The notes beneath the pieces were generated by a model that worked only from the letters and a program-made list of their open reading frames with translations, had not been told where the DNA came from and did not search any database. A stretch of DNA of 64,000 nucleotides from Flammeovirgaceae bacterium UBA4465 (lineage in GTDB: Bacteria; Bacteroidota; Bacteroidia; Cytophagales; Cyclobacteriaceae), in NCBI GenBank assembly GCA_905182375.1, contig CAJJBF010000009.1, forward strand, positions 293,984 to 357,983. Reading direction: 5' to 3'. Position numbers and translations under genes: made by a program. Each line of letters opens with the position of its first letter. Position 1 is the stretch's first letter. This document shows positions 8,951 to 19,080 of this stretch, one piece after another.

Positions 8951-10475
8951 CTAGATATTGTCAACAACCACTTTATATTTAGGATCTTCCAGGACATTGA
9001 CTTCTATCAACTTGTCCGCATTTTTAAGTAATTTTTGGCAGTCATTGCTCAAGAATTTCAAATGTACTTTTTTGCCCACCTTCATGTACCGTTCCGTAAT
9101 TTTATTCAATGCTTCTATGGCAGACATATCCACAATGCGACTTTCCTTAAAATCAATGATCACTTCATCAGGGTCGTCGAATATTTCAAACTTCTCATTG
9201 AACGCCGTCACTGAACCAAAAAATAGGGGTCCAAAAATTTCATAATGCTTCACTCCATTTTCATCGATGAACTTTCTGGCACGAATACGCTTGGCATTGT
9301 CCCAAGCAAAGACCAAAGCGGCAATGATCACACCCACAACCACAGCCAAAGCTAGATTATGAAGAAAAATAGTGACCAAAGTCACCGTAACCATGACAAA
9401 AATATCAGACTTAGGCATTTTATTAAAGGTCCGCAAACTTGCCCATTCGAAGGTACCAATGGCTACCATAATCATCAAGCCGGTCAATGCTGCCATGGGC
9501 AACTGCTCGATAAGTGCTGCTCCAAACATAACAATGACCAAAAGCCCTATCGCCGCTACAATTCCTGATAATCGGGCCCGGGCACCCGAGGAAATATTGA
9601 TCAAGCTTTGTCCCAGCATGGCACATCCTCCCATTCCTGAGAATACACCCGATAACATGTTGGCCATCCCTTGTGCTATGGCTTCCTTATTTCCACGGCC
9701 TCGTGTTTCTGTAATTTCATCAATGATGTTGAGGGTCAATAAGCTTTCAATCAGTCCTACGCCTGCGACAATTACTGAATAAGGTAAAATCAGCATAAAC
9801 GTTGCCATATTCAATGGAATATTGGGGATATGAAACGGTGGAAAACCTCCTTGTATGGAAGCCATATCACCCACTGTTTTGGTGTCAATCCCAAAACCCC
9901 ATACGATCCCAAAAACAACCAATATGGCCGTCAATGAAGCCGGGATCACTTTGGTCAATTTAGGTAAGCCCCAAATGATGACCATGGTAAGGGCCACTAA
10001 GCCTAATAAAATATATAAAGAGGTTCCGGTGAGCCACGCACCTGAGACATCCTGAGGCAGCTTATCGGCCAGAGCCTCAATGATCGGAACAAATGTCAAA
10101 TCCAAAAATAACAGGATGCGGAACCAAGCGCATCAATTTACCCAGTTTAAAAAACCCAGCTAAGGCTTGAATAATACCTGCCAAGATAACGGCGGCAAAT
10201 ACATATTCCTTACCATGAGAAATAGCCAATGAAACAATTACCACAGCTACGGCTCCAGTTGCACCAGAAATCATCCCTGGCCTACCGCCGAAGACAGCAG
10301 CAACAATACCCATTACAAATGCGGAATATAAACCCGTCAAGGGAGATAAGCCTGCAATTAGAGCAAACGCTACAGCTTCCGGAACCAGCGCTAAGGCAAC
10401 CGTCAAACCAGACAATACTTCTGTTTGGTAATTCACTTTTTGAGTGAAGTCGAACAAATTCAAATATTTTTTCAT
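8951..10475 (-). pseudogene. SulP-family anion transporter, disrupted
   Basis: Two overlapping frames make up a SulP (SLC26-like) transporter. The N-terminal part (10475 to about 10077) has the typical [21 protein letters not shown] and [15 protein letters not shown], and stops just after [10 protein letters not shown]. The C-terminal part (from about 10105, TTG at best, to 8951) has SLINISSGARARLSGI, transmembrane segments and a STAS domain, VIIDFKESRIVDMSAIEALNK. At the junction the conserved membrane segment that normally follows PHPVxFGF (family pattern VNGLAIxIF) is missing. A deletion of some tens of bases with a frameshift is the simplest reading. No long upstream start serves the second part. 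Confidence 0.8.
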
Positions 10476-11074
10476 GTGTAATTGTAAAATGAACTCAAGG
10501 TGTTCAAACTATTTTTTAAATGGAATTAGAAAGATGGGGTAAGAATCTGATGAGTAATGAAAAAATAAAAAGATCAAGCTTAATTCCGGAATTCAAATAG
10601 AAACTAAGTTTTCACTTTTACTTTTTTTATGTTTTAAGGCGGCAAAAATGACATTAATTATAGACTAAAACAAAAAAAGAATGTATTTAAATCTATCCTT
10701 ATTGATATTAAATTTATAATTAAACCATCTTAAGACTGATAATACTAAATTGGTTACAATTAATTTGATTTTCCGAATATTTAATTGCAAATTCCAACAG
10801 ATTTTTTTATTAAAAAAGACTTTTTATCTGTCTCGCTATTCAATCAATATAGGTTACATTACTTGTCAAAAAATAAATGAATGTGAATTCAATCTAACGT
10901 AAAAGCAGGCAACCTTTTGTTCGCAATTCGAATCATTGAATTAATTATGATTAACGAATTTATTTTTAAATTAAATAATGTGTTTTTAATCTCTTTGTTG
11001 AACGCAGTATTTCGAGATAATAAATGAAATAAAAAAAGTGAAGAATAAATCTACTGATCTATCAAATCTAGCTT
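10476..11074. other. Long AT-rich intergenic region before the ABC unit
   Basis: 599 bp between divergent genes (broken SulP and ABC ATPase). It is very AT-rich with no coding ORF. I saw no strong palindrome and no confident -33/-7 pair. GTATTTCG near 11010 could be a degenerate -7 element for the ABC operon. Confidence 0.4.
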
Positions 11075-11959
11075 ATGCATAAATTAATTATCAAAGACCT
11101 TTCCAAAACTTATGCCAATGGGGTTAAAGCCCTCGACAGCGTATCCATTGAAATAGAAAATGGCTTATTTGGCTTATTAGGGCCAAATGGTGCTGGGAAA
11201 TCTTCTCTGATGCGCACACTAGCTACGCTTCAGGAAGCAGACAGCGGCTCCGCAAAACTCAATGACATTGATATTTTTCAACAACCCCATGAACTCCGAC
11301 AAATATTGGGGTATCTGCCTCAAGAGTTCGGTGTTTATCCACGCATCAGCGCTGAACAGTTACTTACCCATTTGGCAATTCTTAAAGGTATTACCAAGGC
11401 TTCAGAACGGAAAGAAGTGGTAAAATATCTATTGAATAAAGTCAATCTTTATGACCAAAGGAAAAAAAGTGTCAAAGGATTTTCAGGAGGTATGAAACAA
11501 CGGATAGGCATTGCCCAAACTTTATTGGGTAATCCCAAACTCATTATCGTCGATGAACCTACGGCAGGTTTAGATCCCGGAGAAAGAAATCGATTTTATA
11601 ATTTGTTGGCCGATGTAGGTAAAGAAGTCATCGTGATTCTTTCAACTCATATTGTAGATGACGTACGGGAACTTTGTACCCAAATGGCCATCATGAATGA
11701 AGGACGTATCGTTTATCATGGCTCGCCTGATGAGGCCATGAATGTCTTACAAGGAAAAGTTTATCAAAAGATAGTCAGTAGAGAGACTTTGGATACCTAT
11801 GCCGAGCAATACCAAATCATTTCTAATAAAATGGTAGGTGGACAACCTCTTATACATGTATACAGTGATACCGATCCGCAAAATGATTTTGAACAAGTCA
11901 AACCCAATCTTGAGGATGTATTCTTTTCGAAAATCAATACATCTCATCAACTTGTTTAA
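11075..11959 (+). CDS. ABC transporter ATP-binding protein
   Basis: 294-residue ABC ATPase. Walker A GPNGAGKSS is at 36-44, the Q-loop glutamine at 83, signature FSGGMKQR at 136-143, and Walker B LIIVDEPTAGLD at 156-167, followed by the H-loop STHIVDD. It is of the ABC-2 exporter type, with an extra C-terminal stretch of about 80 residues. The next gene starts 19 bp downstream and encodes its permease partner fused to a peptidase, so the pair forms a two-gene transporter. The cargo is unknown. Confidence 0.95.
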   Translation: MHKLIIKDLSKTYANGVKALDSVSIEIENGLFGLLGPNGAGKSSLMRTLATLQEADSGSAKLNDIDIFQQPHELRQILGYLPQEFGVYPRISAEQLLTHLAILKGITKASERKEVVKYLLNKVNLYDQRKKSVKGFSGGMKQRIGIAQTLLGNPKLIIVDEPTAGLDPGERNRFYNLLADVGKEVIVILSTHIVDDVRELCTQMAIMNEGRIVYHGSPDEAMNVLQGKVYQKIVSRETLDTYAEQYQIISNKMVGGQPLIHVYSDTDPQNDFEQVKPNLEDVFFSKINTSHQLV

Positions 11960-11978
11960 TCATTAAAACTTTATTTTT

Positions 11979-14900
11979 ATGTTCAAGCATTTCTTTTTAT
12001 TCGAAATAAAAAATGCATTAAAGCAGCCGATGATCTATATCTTTTTGGGTCTGCTGGCGCTCCTGACCTTTGGAGCCACTGCAAGTGACAATATCCAAAT
12101 TGGAGGTTCTGTAGGAAATGTGCTTAGAAATGCCCCCCATGTGATCACGGTATATACTACTGTTATGACCATTTTTGGCTTATTGATGGCTGCCGCATTT
12201 TATAATAATGCAGCCTTGAGAGATTTTAGTAATGAATTTAATGAAATTTTGTTCAGTACCCCACTCAAAAAATCAAGCTATTTCTTTGGACGATTCTGTG
12301 GCGCCCTCCTACTTTCCACGATTCCCTTGCTGGGTGTTTTTATTGGGACTGTGCTGGGTTCTATAGTGGCCCCTTTATTTGGTTGGATTGATGCCGATCG
12401 TTTTGGAAGCTTTTATCTGGAAACCTTTACCAATAATTATTTTCTTTTTATCCTGCCCAACATGTTCATCGCCGGATCTATCATCTTCGCTTTAGCCAAT
12501 ATCTGGAAAAGTACGGTGATTTCTTTTGTCGGTGCCTTGGCCATCATCATGGGCTACATTATCTCTGGTAACTTAATTTCTGACATTGACAACGAAACAT
12601 TGGGTGCCCTCTCTGATACCTTTGGTATACGCGCTTATTCTATTTATTCAAAATATTATACTCCTGTAGAAAAAAATTCCTTAAGTCCCGGCTTTAGTGG
12701 TCTTCTTTTGTGGAACCGGCTGATATGGATCGCGTTTGGTGGCATCATATTATTTGCTTCTTATCTTAATTTCTCTTTTCAAGAAAAAAATAAACGAGTC
12801 AAAAAGCAGGAGAAGTCAATAGAAAAATCAATAGAAAAATTCATCCTCCCAGTCCTAGAAATTGACTTTGGACGATCCAGCGTTTGGTTGCAGTTTAAGA
12901 GTTTTTTCCTGATGAACTTCTTAAGTATAGTCAAAAATGTCACCTTCAGAATTCTCTTTCTTTTCAGTGCCATACTTCTCATTACTGGTCTTATTGGAGG
13001 TTTCGAGTATTATGGCCTTCAATCCTATCCCTTAACCTATAAATTGATTGATGACATTGATGGGAATGCCAGTCTTTTTGTGATCATTATCTTGGTCTTC
13101 TTTAGTGGTGAACTTATTTGGCGGGACCGAAATAGTAAAATTCATGAAGTCATTGACGCAACCCCACATACCTCCTTAATCAGCCTAGCAGCCAAAACTT
13201 TATCCTTGATCAGCCTTACCGTCTTACTGCAGCTATTTTTCATTTTTTGTGGCGTTGTATATCAGTTGGTCAATGGCTATTTTCGGATCGAATTGGAAGT
13301 CTATTTCCTAGATTTCTTTTATGCCAATTTCTTGGCCTATGCCATTTGGAGTGGAGTCATGATCACCATCCAAGTCTTGGTCAACAATAAATATATTGGC
13401 TATTTTGTCTCCATTTCCGTGATCTTCATTTGGAGCATTGTCTTAGAAATATTTGATGTCTCCAGTTTCATGCTTACGATCGCAGCAGGACCCTCAACTT
13501 TATACTCTGACATGAACGCCTTTGGACCCGGCCTCTATGGTGCCATGATGTTTAATCTCTATTGGATTTTATTTTCAATTTTGTGCTTATTGATTGCAGG
13601 AGCCTTATGGAATAGAGGGCTGCGCAGTTCCTTAAAAGACCGATTAAATATTGCAAAAAAACAAGTGCCTAGAAATTACAGACCGCTCATTTTTGGTACC
13701 GCCTTTGTCTGGCTTGTAGTCACTGGTTTTGTTTTCTATAACACTCAAATATTAAACTCTTATAAAACTAGCGATGAATATGAGCAGATGGCTGCTGACT
13801 ATGAAAAGCAGTATAAAAAATACCAAAATGTGCCGCTCCCCAAAATTGTAGATGCCAAATATAGCATTGACTTATTCCCCTATGAACGTAATGTCGATGT
13901 GAAAGCCGTCTTTAAAATCGTCAACGAAACTCAGGTACAAATTGATTCGATCCACTTCAATATTGATAAAGATTGGTCTCCTGCTTTTGATCTCCCAAAT
14001 GCTGAGATCGTTTTTGAGGATAAGGAAATGGGCTATCTAATATTGGGTTTTGATGAACCGATGCTTCCCGGAGATACGATCGAAATGATCGTAACCAGTC
14101 AATATATTTCTAAGGGCTTTAAAAATGGCAGAGGTAGTACCAGTATTATCAATAATGGTACTTTTTTAAATAATTTTGAAATACTTCCCTCATTGGGCTA
14201 TGATGAGGGGCAAGAACTTTCGGAAAAAAATACGCGCAAAAAATATGATTTAAAACCTAAAATCAGAATGCCTAAACTCGAAGCAAATTGTGGTGCCAAC
14301 TGCATGCGTAACTACTTGTCTCAAGGCGCCTCGGATTATATCAATTTTGAGACCACCATATCTACCGCAGGAGATCAGATTGCCATAGCACCCGGATCGC
14401 TGACCAAATACTGGGAAGAAAAGGGTCGTAATTATTATCAGTACAAAGTGGATCATCCTTCTCAACATTTTATGTCATTTATCTCGGCGAAATATGAAGT
14501 GGCAAAAAGGAAGTGGCAAGGCATAGACATTGAAATTTATTATGACGCTAAGCATCATGTGAATATTGAAATGATGTTGGATGCGGTAGAAAGGTCTTTG
14601 GCTTACTACACTGAAAATTTTGGACCGTATATGCACAAACAATGCCGCATTATAGAATTTCCAAGGTATGCTACTTTTGCACAAGCCTTCCCCGGAACCA
14701 TGCCTTATTCTGAGGCTTTTGGCTTTGTTGTGAACCTCGAAGACGAAACAGAAAATAATGTAATAGATGCCGTTATTTCACACGAAATGGCGCACCAGTG
14801 GTGGGCACATCAAATCGTAGGTGCGAATATGCAAGGAGCGACGATGTTCAGTGAAAGTTTTGCGGAATATTCGGCATTGATGACTATGAAAAGTATTTCC

Positions 14901-15563
14901 AAAACGCCCATGAAAATGCGCGAATTCTTAAAATACGATCATAATAGATACTTAAGAGGACGGGGCGGTGAAATTGAAGCCGAACAACCCTTATATAAGG
15001 TTGAAAATCAGAGCTATATTCATTACGGAAAAGGCGCTGTCATCTTGTATGCCTTGCAAGACTACATTGGTGAGGAAAAAGTCAATCGGGCGATGCAAGG
15101 GTTTTTGGAGGAATTCAAATATCAACCCCCTCCCTATCCAACCTCGTTGGACTTCATGAAATATTTAGAGAAAGAAGTACCCGACTCTTTACAATATCTG
15201 ATAACCGATTGGTTTAAAGAAATCACTTTATATGACAATCGCATGACATCAGCCGTTTATGCCCCTTTAGAAAATGGAAAGTTTGAGGTCACGCTAGAAA
15301 TTGAGTCATATAAAATGCGTGCCGATAGTCTCGGGAATGAAACTAAAATAGCCATCCATGATTGGATAGATATTGGGGTATTTACCGATGAAGAGGAGGA
15401 ACAATTACTTTATCAAAAAAGGGTATTGATTGACCAAGAACACATGAATTTCACGTTCGAAGTGGACTCATTACCGATGAGAGCGGCTATTGACCCTAGG
15501 ATGCTCCTCATTGATCGAATTTATGATGATAATATTAAAGACATCAAAATGAGTGAATTGTAA
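11979..15563 (+). CDS. ABC-2 permease fused to M1-family aminopeptidase
   Basis: 1194 residues. The N-terminal half (about 1-590) has two sets of hydrophobic segments resembling ABC-2 permease domains, starting at KQPMIYIFLGLLALLTFG. The C-terminal half is a gluzincin peptidase with HEMAH at 935-939 and a downstream glutamate in MFSESFAEYSAL (Glu959, one residue further than the canonical 18-residue spacing when counted by eye). This fused arrangement is a known Bacteroidota architecture. The peptidase domain would face the periplasm. It is coupled to the ATPase upstream. Whether the peptidase processes the exported cargo is an inference. Confidence 0.92.
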   Translation: MFKHFFLFEIKNALKQPMIYIFLGLLALLTFGATASDNIQIGGSVGNVLRNAPHVITVYTTVMTIFGLLMAAAFYNNAALRDFSNEFNEILFSTPLKKSSYFFGRFCGALLLSTIPLLGVFIGTVLGSIVAPLFGWIDADRFGSFYLETFTNNYFLFILPNMFIAGSIIFALANIWKSTVISFVGALAIIMGYIISGNLISDIDNETLGALSDTFGIRAYSIYSKYYTPVEKNSLSPGFSGLLLWNRLIWIAFGGIILFASYLNFSFQEKNKRVKKQEKSIEKSIEKFILPVLEIDFGRSSVWLQFKSFFLMNFLSIVKNVTFRILFLFSAILLITGLIGGFEYYGLQSYPLTYKLIDDIDGNASLFVIIILVFFSGELIWRDRNSKIHEVIDATPHTSLISLAAKTLSLISLTVLLQLFFIFCGVVYQLVNGYFRIELEVYFLDFFYANFLAYAIWSGVMITIQVLVNNKYIGYFVSISVIFIWSIVLEIFDVSSFMLTIAAGPSTLYSDMNAFGPGLYGAMMFNLYWILFSILCLLIAGALWNRGLRSSLKDRLNIAKKQVPRNYRPLIFGTAFVWLVVTGFVFYNTQILNSYKTSDEYEQMAADYEKQYKKYQNVPLPKIVDAKYSIDLFPYERNVDVKAVFKIVNETQVQIDSIHFNIDKDWSPAFDLPNAEIVFEDKEMGYLILGFDEPMLPGDTIEMIVTSQYISKGFKNGRGSTSIINNGTFLNNFEILPSLGYDEGQELSEKNTRKKYDLKPKIRMPKLEANCGANCMRNYLSQGASDYINFETTISTAGDQIAIAPGSLTKYWEEKGRNYYQYKVDHPSQHFMSFISAKYEVAKRKWQGIDIEIYYDAKHHVNIEMMLDAVERSLAYYTENFGPYMHKQCRIIEFPRYATFAQAFPGTMPYSEAFGFVVNLEDETENNVIDAVISHEMAHQWWAHQIVGANMQGATMFSESFAEYSALMTMKSISKTPMKMREFLKYDHNRYLRGRGGEIEAEQPLYKVENQSYIHYGKGAVILYALQDYIGEEKVNRAMQGFLEEFKYQPPPYPTSLDFMKYLEKEVPDSLQYLITDWFKEITLYDNRMTSAVYAPLENGKFEVTLEIESYKMRADSLGNETKIAIHDWIDIGVFTDEEEEQLLYQKRVLIDQEHMNFTFEVDSLPMRAAIDPRMLLIDRIYDDNIKDIKMSEL

Positions 15564-15625
15564 CCTCCCTTTTGTCATGAAGTAAGCGTTTAATCTTTTG
15601 AATCATAGTAAAAATAGGATTTAAC

Positions 15626-17320
15626 ATGAGAAATACCCTTCATCTTGTTTTGATGCTTTACCTATTTAGTTGTCAATCAAGCACACCGAAACGCGAGGAA
15701 TCGGTCAATGAAAACATCCGATTGAATCAGATTGGATATCATCCAAAATCAAATAAGCAATTTATACTCACAGACACAGCCGCGACACAATTTCAATTGA
15801 TCAATAACCAGCAGGAAACGGTTTACACGGGTCGCATAATGTCCAATGGCACTTGGGCGCCATCTGGTGAAGCGGTATATATGGGTGATTTCAGCAGTTT
15901 TGAGGTCCCCGGCAGCTATCAGATCATCGTGAATGAAGGCGCTTCTTACCCCTTTGAAATCAAGGCCAATCTCTACCAAGAGGCCTGGCATGCCTCTATC
16001 AAAAGCTATTATTTTCAGCGGGCATCCCTTCCCATTGAAAAGGAATTTGATTCCCTCTTTCATCGAGCTGCAGGACATCCAGACATCCAATGTTTCTATC
16101 ATCCTTCCTCTGGCAAAACCAGTGGATTCTTGGCTTCCCCAGGTGGGTGGTATGATGCTGGCGACTATGGTAAATATGTAGTCAACGGTGCCTTGTCGAC
16201 TGGTCAAATGCTGCTATTGTGTACGCTCTATCCGCAGGCCGTTGCAGACCAGGCCCTCCATATTCCCGAAAGTGGAAATGGGATCAGCGACCTTTTAGAT
16301 GAACTTAAATATGAATTAGATTGGTTACTGACCATGCAAGATGAAGATGGTGGGGTCTTTCATAAGCTCACTGCCAAAAATTTTAGTGGCTTTGTTTCTC
16401 CAGAAGCTTATGACTTGGATCGCTACGTGATTGGCAAAGGGACCGCTGCTAGCTTAGATTTTGCTGCTGTGCTTGCTCAGGCGGCCCGATTGTTGGCACC
16501 CACACATGAGTTTTGGTCCCAAAAGGCTTTAGAGGCAGCAGAAAAAGCTTGGAAATGGGCTCAATTTAATCCACAGGTGGCCTTTTCCAATCCTGATGAT
16601 GTTAAAACGGGTGAATATGGAGACGCTCAATTTGCCGACGACTTTTATTGGGCGGCAGCAGAATTGTATCTTGCTACCCAAGAAGCAATGTATTTAAACT
16701 ACCTCCAATCAAATAAGGAAACTTATCAACACCAACTGACCAATAGCTGGAAGTTTTTTACGAGAAATGTGGGCTTCGCTTCGCTATTAATTCATCAAGA
16801 ACTCATAGATCCCAAACTCTATAAGACACTTAAAAATGAGCATTTGTTACTCTCCGACAGCTTGCTAGAGGCCATCAATCATCACCCCTATCGTATCGCA
16901 TTGAATACCTTTGAATGGGGGTCAAACAGTGACGTTCTCAATCAAGCCCTACTTTTATGTCTGGCACATCAGCTTACGGCTGATGAAAAGTATTTGATGG
17001 GTGCCGAACAAATAATAGATTATATTTTTGGAAAAAATGCAACGGGCTATAGCTTTTTGACAGGTTTTGGCTCGAAAAAAGTGAGGTTTCCTCATCACCG
17101 GCCTAGTGGGGCTGATCAGATACTAATGCCCATTCCTGGTTTTATCGTTGGAGGCCCTAATGGCGATCGTCAAGATCACCAGGAGGTGGCTTATACCTCT
17201 ATATTTCCAGCAAAGGCATACCAAGACGTGCAGCCCAGTTATGCCTCTAATGAAGTCTGCCTCAATTGGAATGCGCCCGCAGTATTTGTGCTGGGTTATA
17301 TACATCAAGTCCGAAATTAA
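15626..17320 (+). CDS. Glycoside hydrolase family 9 lipoprotein (endoglucanase-like)
   Basis: 564 residues. The N-terminal signal ends at YLFSCQSS, giving a lipoprotein cysteine at about 15. An Ig-like CelD-N domain follows (ENIRLNQIGYHPKSNKQFIL), then the GH9 (alpha/alpha)6 barrel. GH9 landmarks are GGWYDAGDYGKYV, with the catalytic base pair Asp177 and Asp180, the histidine region GSKKVRFPHHRPS, and NEVCLNWNAP, with the proton-donor glutamate Glu543. It should cleave beta-1,4-glucan-type chains at the cell surface. It lies 62 bp after the ABC/M1 gene but need not be in one operon with it. An inverted repeat follows the stop. Confidence 0.93.
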   Translation: MRNTLHLVLMLYLFSCQSSTPKREESVNENIRLNQIGYHPKSNKQFILTDTAATQFQLINNQQETVYTGRIMSNGTWAPSGEAVYMGDFSSFEVPGSYQIIVNEGASYPFEIKANLYQEAWHASIKSYYFQRASLPIEKEFDSLFHRAAGHPDIQCFYHPSSGKTSGFLASPGGWYDAGDYGKYVVNGALSTGQMLLLCTLYPQAVADQALHIPESGNGISDLLDELKYELDWLLTMQDEDGGVFHKLTAKNFSGFVSPEAYDLDRYVIGKGTAASLDFAAVLAQAARLLAPTHEFWSQKALEAAEKAWKWAQFNPQVAFSNPDDVKTGEYGDAQFADDFYWAAAELYLATQEAMYLNYLQSNKETYQHQLTNSWKFFTRNVGFASLLIHQELIDPKLYKTLKNEHLLLSDSLLEAINHHPYRIALNTFEWGSNSDVLNQALLLCLAHQLTADEKYLMGAEQIIDYIFGKNATGYSFLTGFGSKKVRFPHHRPSGADQILMPIPGFIVGGPNGDRQDHQEVAYTSIFPAKAYQDVQPSYASNEVCLNWNAPAVFVLGYIHQVRN

Positions 17321-17322
17321 TC

Positions 17323-17354
17323 TCCATTGAAAAGAGTAATCTCTTTCCAATGGA
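17323..17354. terminator. Stem-loop after the GH9 gene
   Basis: TCCATTGAAAAGAG and CTCTTTCCAATGGA form a 14-bp stem with one non-Watson-Crick pair and a TAAT loop, starting 3 bp after the GH9 stop. No U-tract follows, so it may be a processing or stabilising hairpin rather than a classical intrinsic terminator. Confidence 0.5.
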
Positions 17355-17980
17355 TTCAATCAATGACATGGGGGTGCGTGCAGGGCTCTAGTGTAACAAG
17401 AACCGTAAGAGATCAGATTCCAGCGTATTAAGTAGACTCACTACTAGTAGATGAGTCTATATTGAATGTTGAATATCAAGATGACTATTTTTTTAGCAAA
17501 TAGTGTTCCAGCATTATCTCATTTCCAACGCATCCCACATGGCATGTTCAACCTTATCTAATATGATATTAAATCCATAACTATTACAAAAAGTTACTTG
17601 TCATAAATTTTTTATACTTGAATTCAAGTTATTTTATCATCTAAAATAAAAAAGATGTGCAGTGCATCTTAAATAACTTAATTTTTTTAGATGTTATAAA
17701 AGTGAAGTAAATGATACTTGTCTATGCTCTTTTGGTCACCTCCCAGAAGTCCAAAAATGAAAAATTCAGCAGCAAAGCAATAATAAATTTTGACACAACC
17801 ATTCTAAATTCAACCTATTCATAGCTATTTGGAAATGTTAGTTAAGGGGTCGCAAAAAAAGAAAAAATAGTGCCCAACAAGAAAAGGACAGATGCTAGTA
17901 TTCATGGTTCCCTCGATACGTATGCCTTAACCATAAAATTAGTATTATGTGTCCCTTTATTTAAATGATGAAAGTTCCAT
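17355..17980. other. Intergenic region without recognisable genes
   Basis: About 625 bp, AT-rich, with stops in all frames. I see no coding segment or repeat family. The only clear signal is the -7 element at its right end, listed separately. Confidence 0.45.
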
Positions 17981-17988
17981 TATCTTTG
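17981..17988 (+). promoter_or_regulatory. -7 promoter element for the alpha/beta hydrolase gene
   Basis: TATCTTTG fits the Bacteroidota -7 consensus TAnnTTTG exactly, 25 bp before the ATG at 18014. The -33 element is weak (T-rich, about 20 bp upstream). Confidence 0.5.
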
Positions 17989-18013
17989 AACGTACTCAAT
18001 AGATACTCCCACA

Positions 18014-18967
18014 ATGAATAGAATTTTAGCTTTCGCCTTTGTTTGCTTGCTTATTGCCTGTAACCCAACCTCTCAAAATAAATATGAATTTCTGAACAAA
18101 GATGCTGCGTTCAGAACTGAAATTAGTACCCGTACAGGAGGTTCTTTTGTCGAGTTGAGTGAAGGCTATACCTACTACCAAGAAGCTAATAAAAATTCAC
18201 AAACATCAACCGTGATACTTGTACATGGTTTTTCTGTCCCCTCCTATATATGGGAGACTACGTATGAGGCCCTGATTGAAAAAGGGTTTCACGTGGTGGT
18301 CCTCGATCTTTATGGAAGAGGATTTTCAGACAATCCAGATACCGATTACACAGATCGCTTAATGGCCAATCAAGTATTGGAACTCCTCAATCACCTCAAT
18401 ATTACCAAAGCACATTTGGTGGGCTTATCGAATGGTGGACGGATCATTTCCCAAGCTGCTGTACTACAACCTCAGCTTATTCAGTCACTGATTTATGTTT
18501 CTTCCAATAGCTTTGAAGATATTGAAATAACCACAGATGTTTCGGTTTCAACTGATGAAATCGCTGAATTCATTTCGCGCTATCCAGAAATTGCCTTGGG
18601 ACAATTAGATGATTTCTTTGACCCTACCCAATTCCCAAATTGGCCCAAAAAATATGCCGCCTTACAACAATACAAAGGGTTTGCACAAGCTTTGATTTCT
18701 ACCCGAAAAAATCATACAACGATGGACGCCATTCATCAAAAAATCAATGGTTTCAATCTTCCGGTCTATACTATATGGGGTGTTGCCGATCAGGTAGTCG
18801 TATATGCTGATTTCAAAGATAAACTTCAAAGATTACTCCCCAATAGAAAAGAATTTTTCATTGATCAATCGGCCCATTTACCCCAAATAGAAAATGAAAC
18901 CGCTTTTGAAGAGCTCCTTATCAAGGACATCTTGCCACAGGATACGCTCAAGGTAAATATTGGATAA
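18014..18967 (+). CDS. Alpha/beta-fold hydrolase lipoprotein
   Basis: 317 residues. The lipoprotein signal ends in LLIAC, with lipid-modified Cys16. The alpha/beta hydrolase core has the oxyanion region VILVHGFSVPSYIW at 67-80, DLYGRGFSDNP, nucleophile elbow GLSNGG (Ser139), and a C-terminal histidine in SAHLPQIE. The acid is probably the Asp in WGVADQVV. It is a periplasmic or surface serine hydrolase with unknown substrate. The next gene, 113 bp away in the same direction, is also a lipoprotein hydrolase that cleaves amides. Joint function is possible but unproven. Confidence 0.9.
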   Translation: MNRILAFAFVCLLIACNPTSQNKYEFLNKDAAFRTEISTRTGGSFVELSEGYTYYQEANKNSQTSTVILVHGFSVPSYIWETTYEALIEKGFHVVVLDLYGRGFSDNPDTDYTDRLMANQVLELLNHLNITKAHLVGLSNGGRIISQAAVLQPQLIQSLIYVSSNSFEDIEITTDVSVSTDEIAEFISRYPEIALGQLDDFFDPTQFPNWPKKYAALQQYKGFAQALISTRKNHTTMDAIHQKINGFNLPVYTIWGVADQVVVYADFKDKLQRLLPNRKEFFIDQSAHLPQIENETAFEELLIKDILPQDTLKVNIG

Positions 18968-19080
18968 AGGACCCTTAATTTCACCGAATGTCCCCATTAG
19001 CATCCGTTCATCTCATTCTACACTATTTAAATAACCCAGTTCAAGTAAATTATTGTTGGATCAGTTTATCTTGAAATGAT

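Noticed and set aside
9372-9782. 136-codon rightward frame
   Set aside because: Antisense to the SulP C-terminal part, whose reverse strand is open because of its Ala/Gly/Ile-rich membrane segments.
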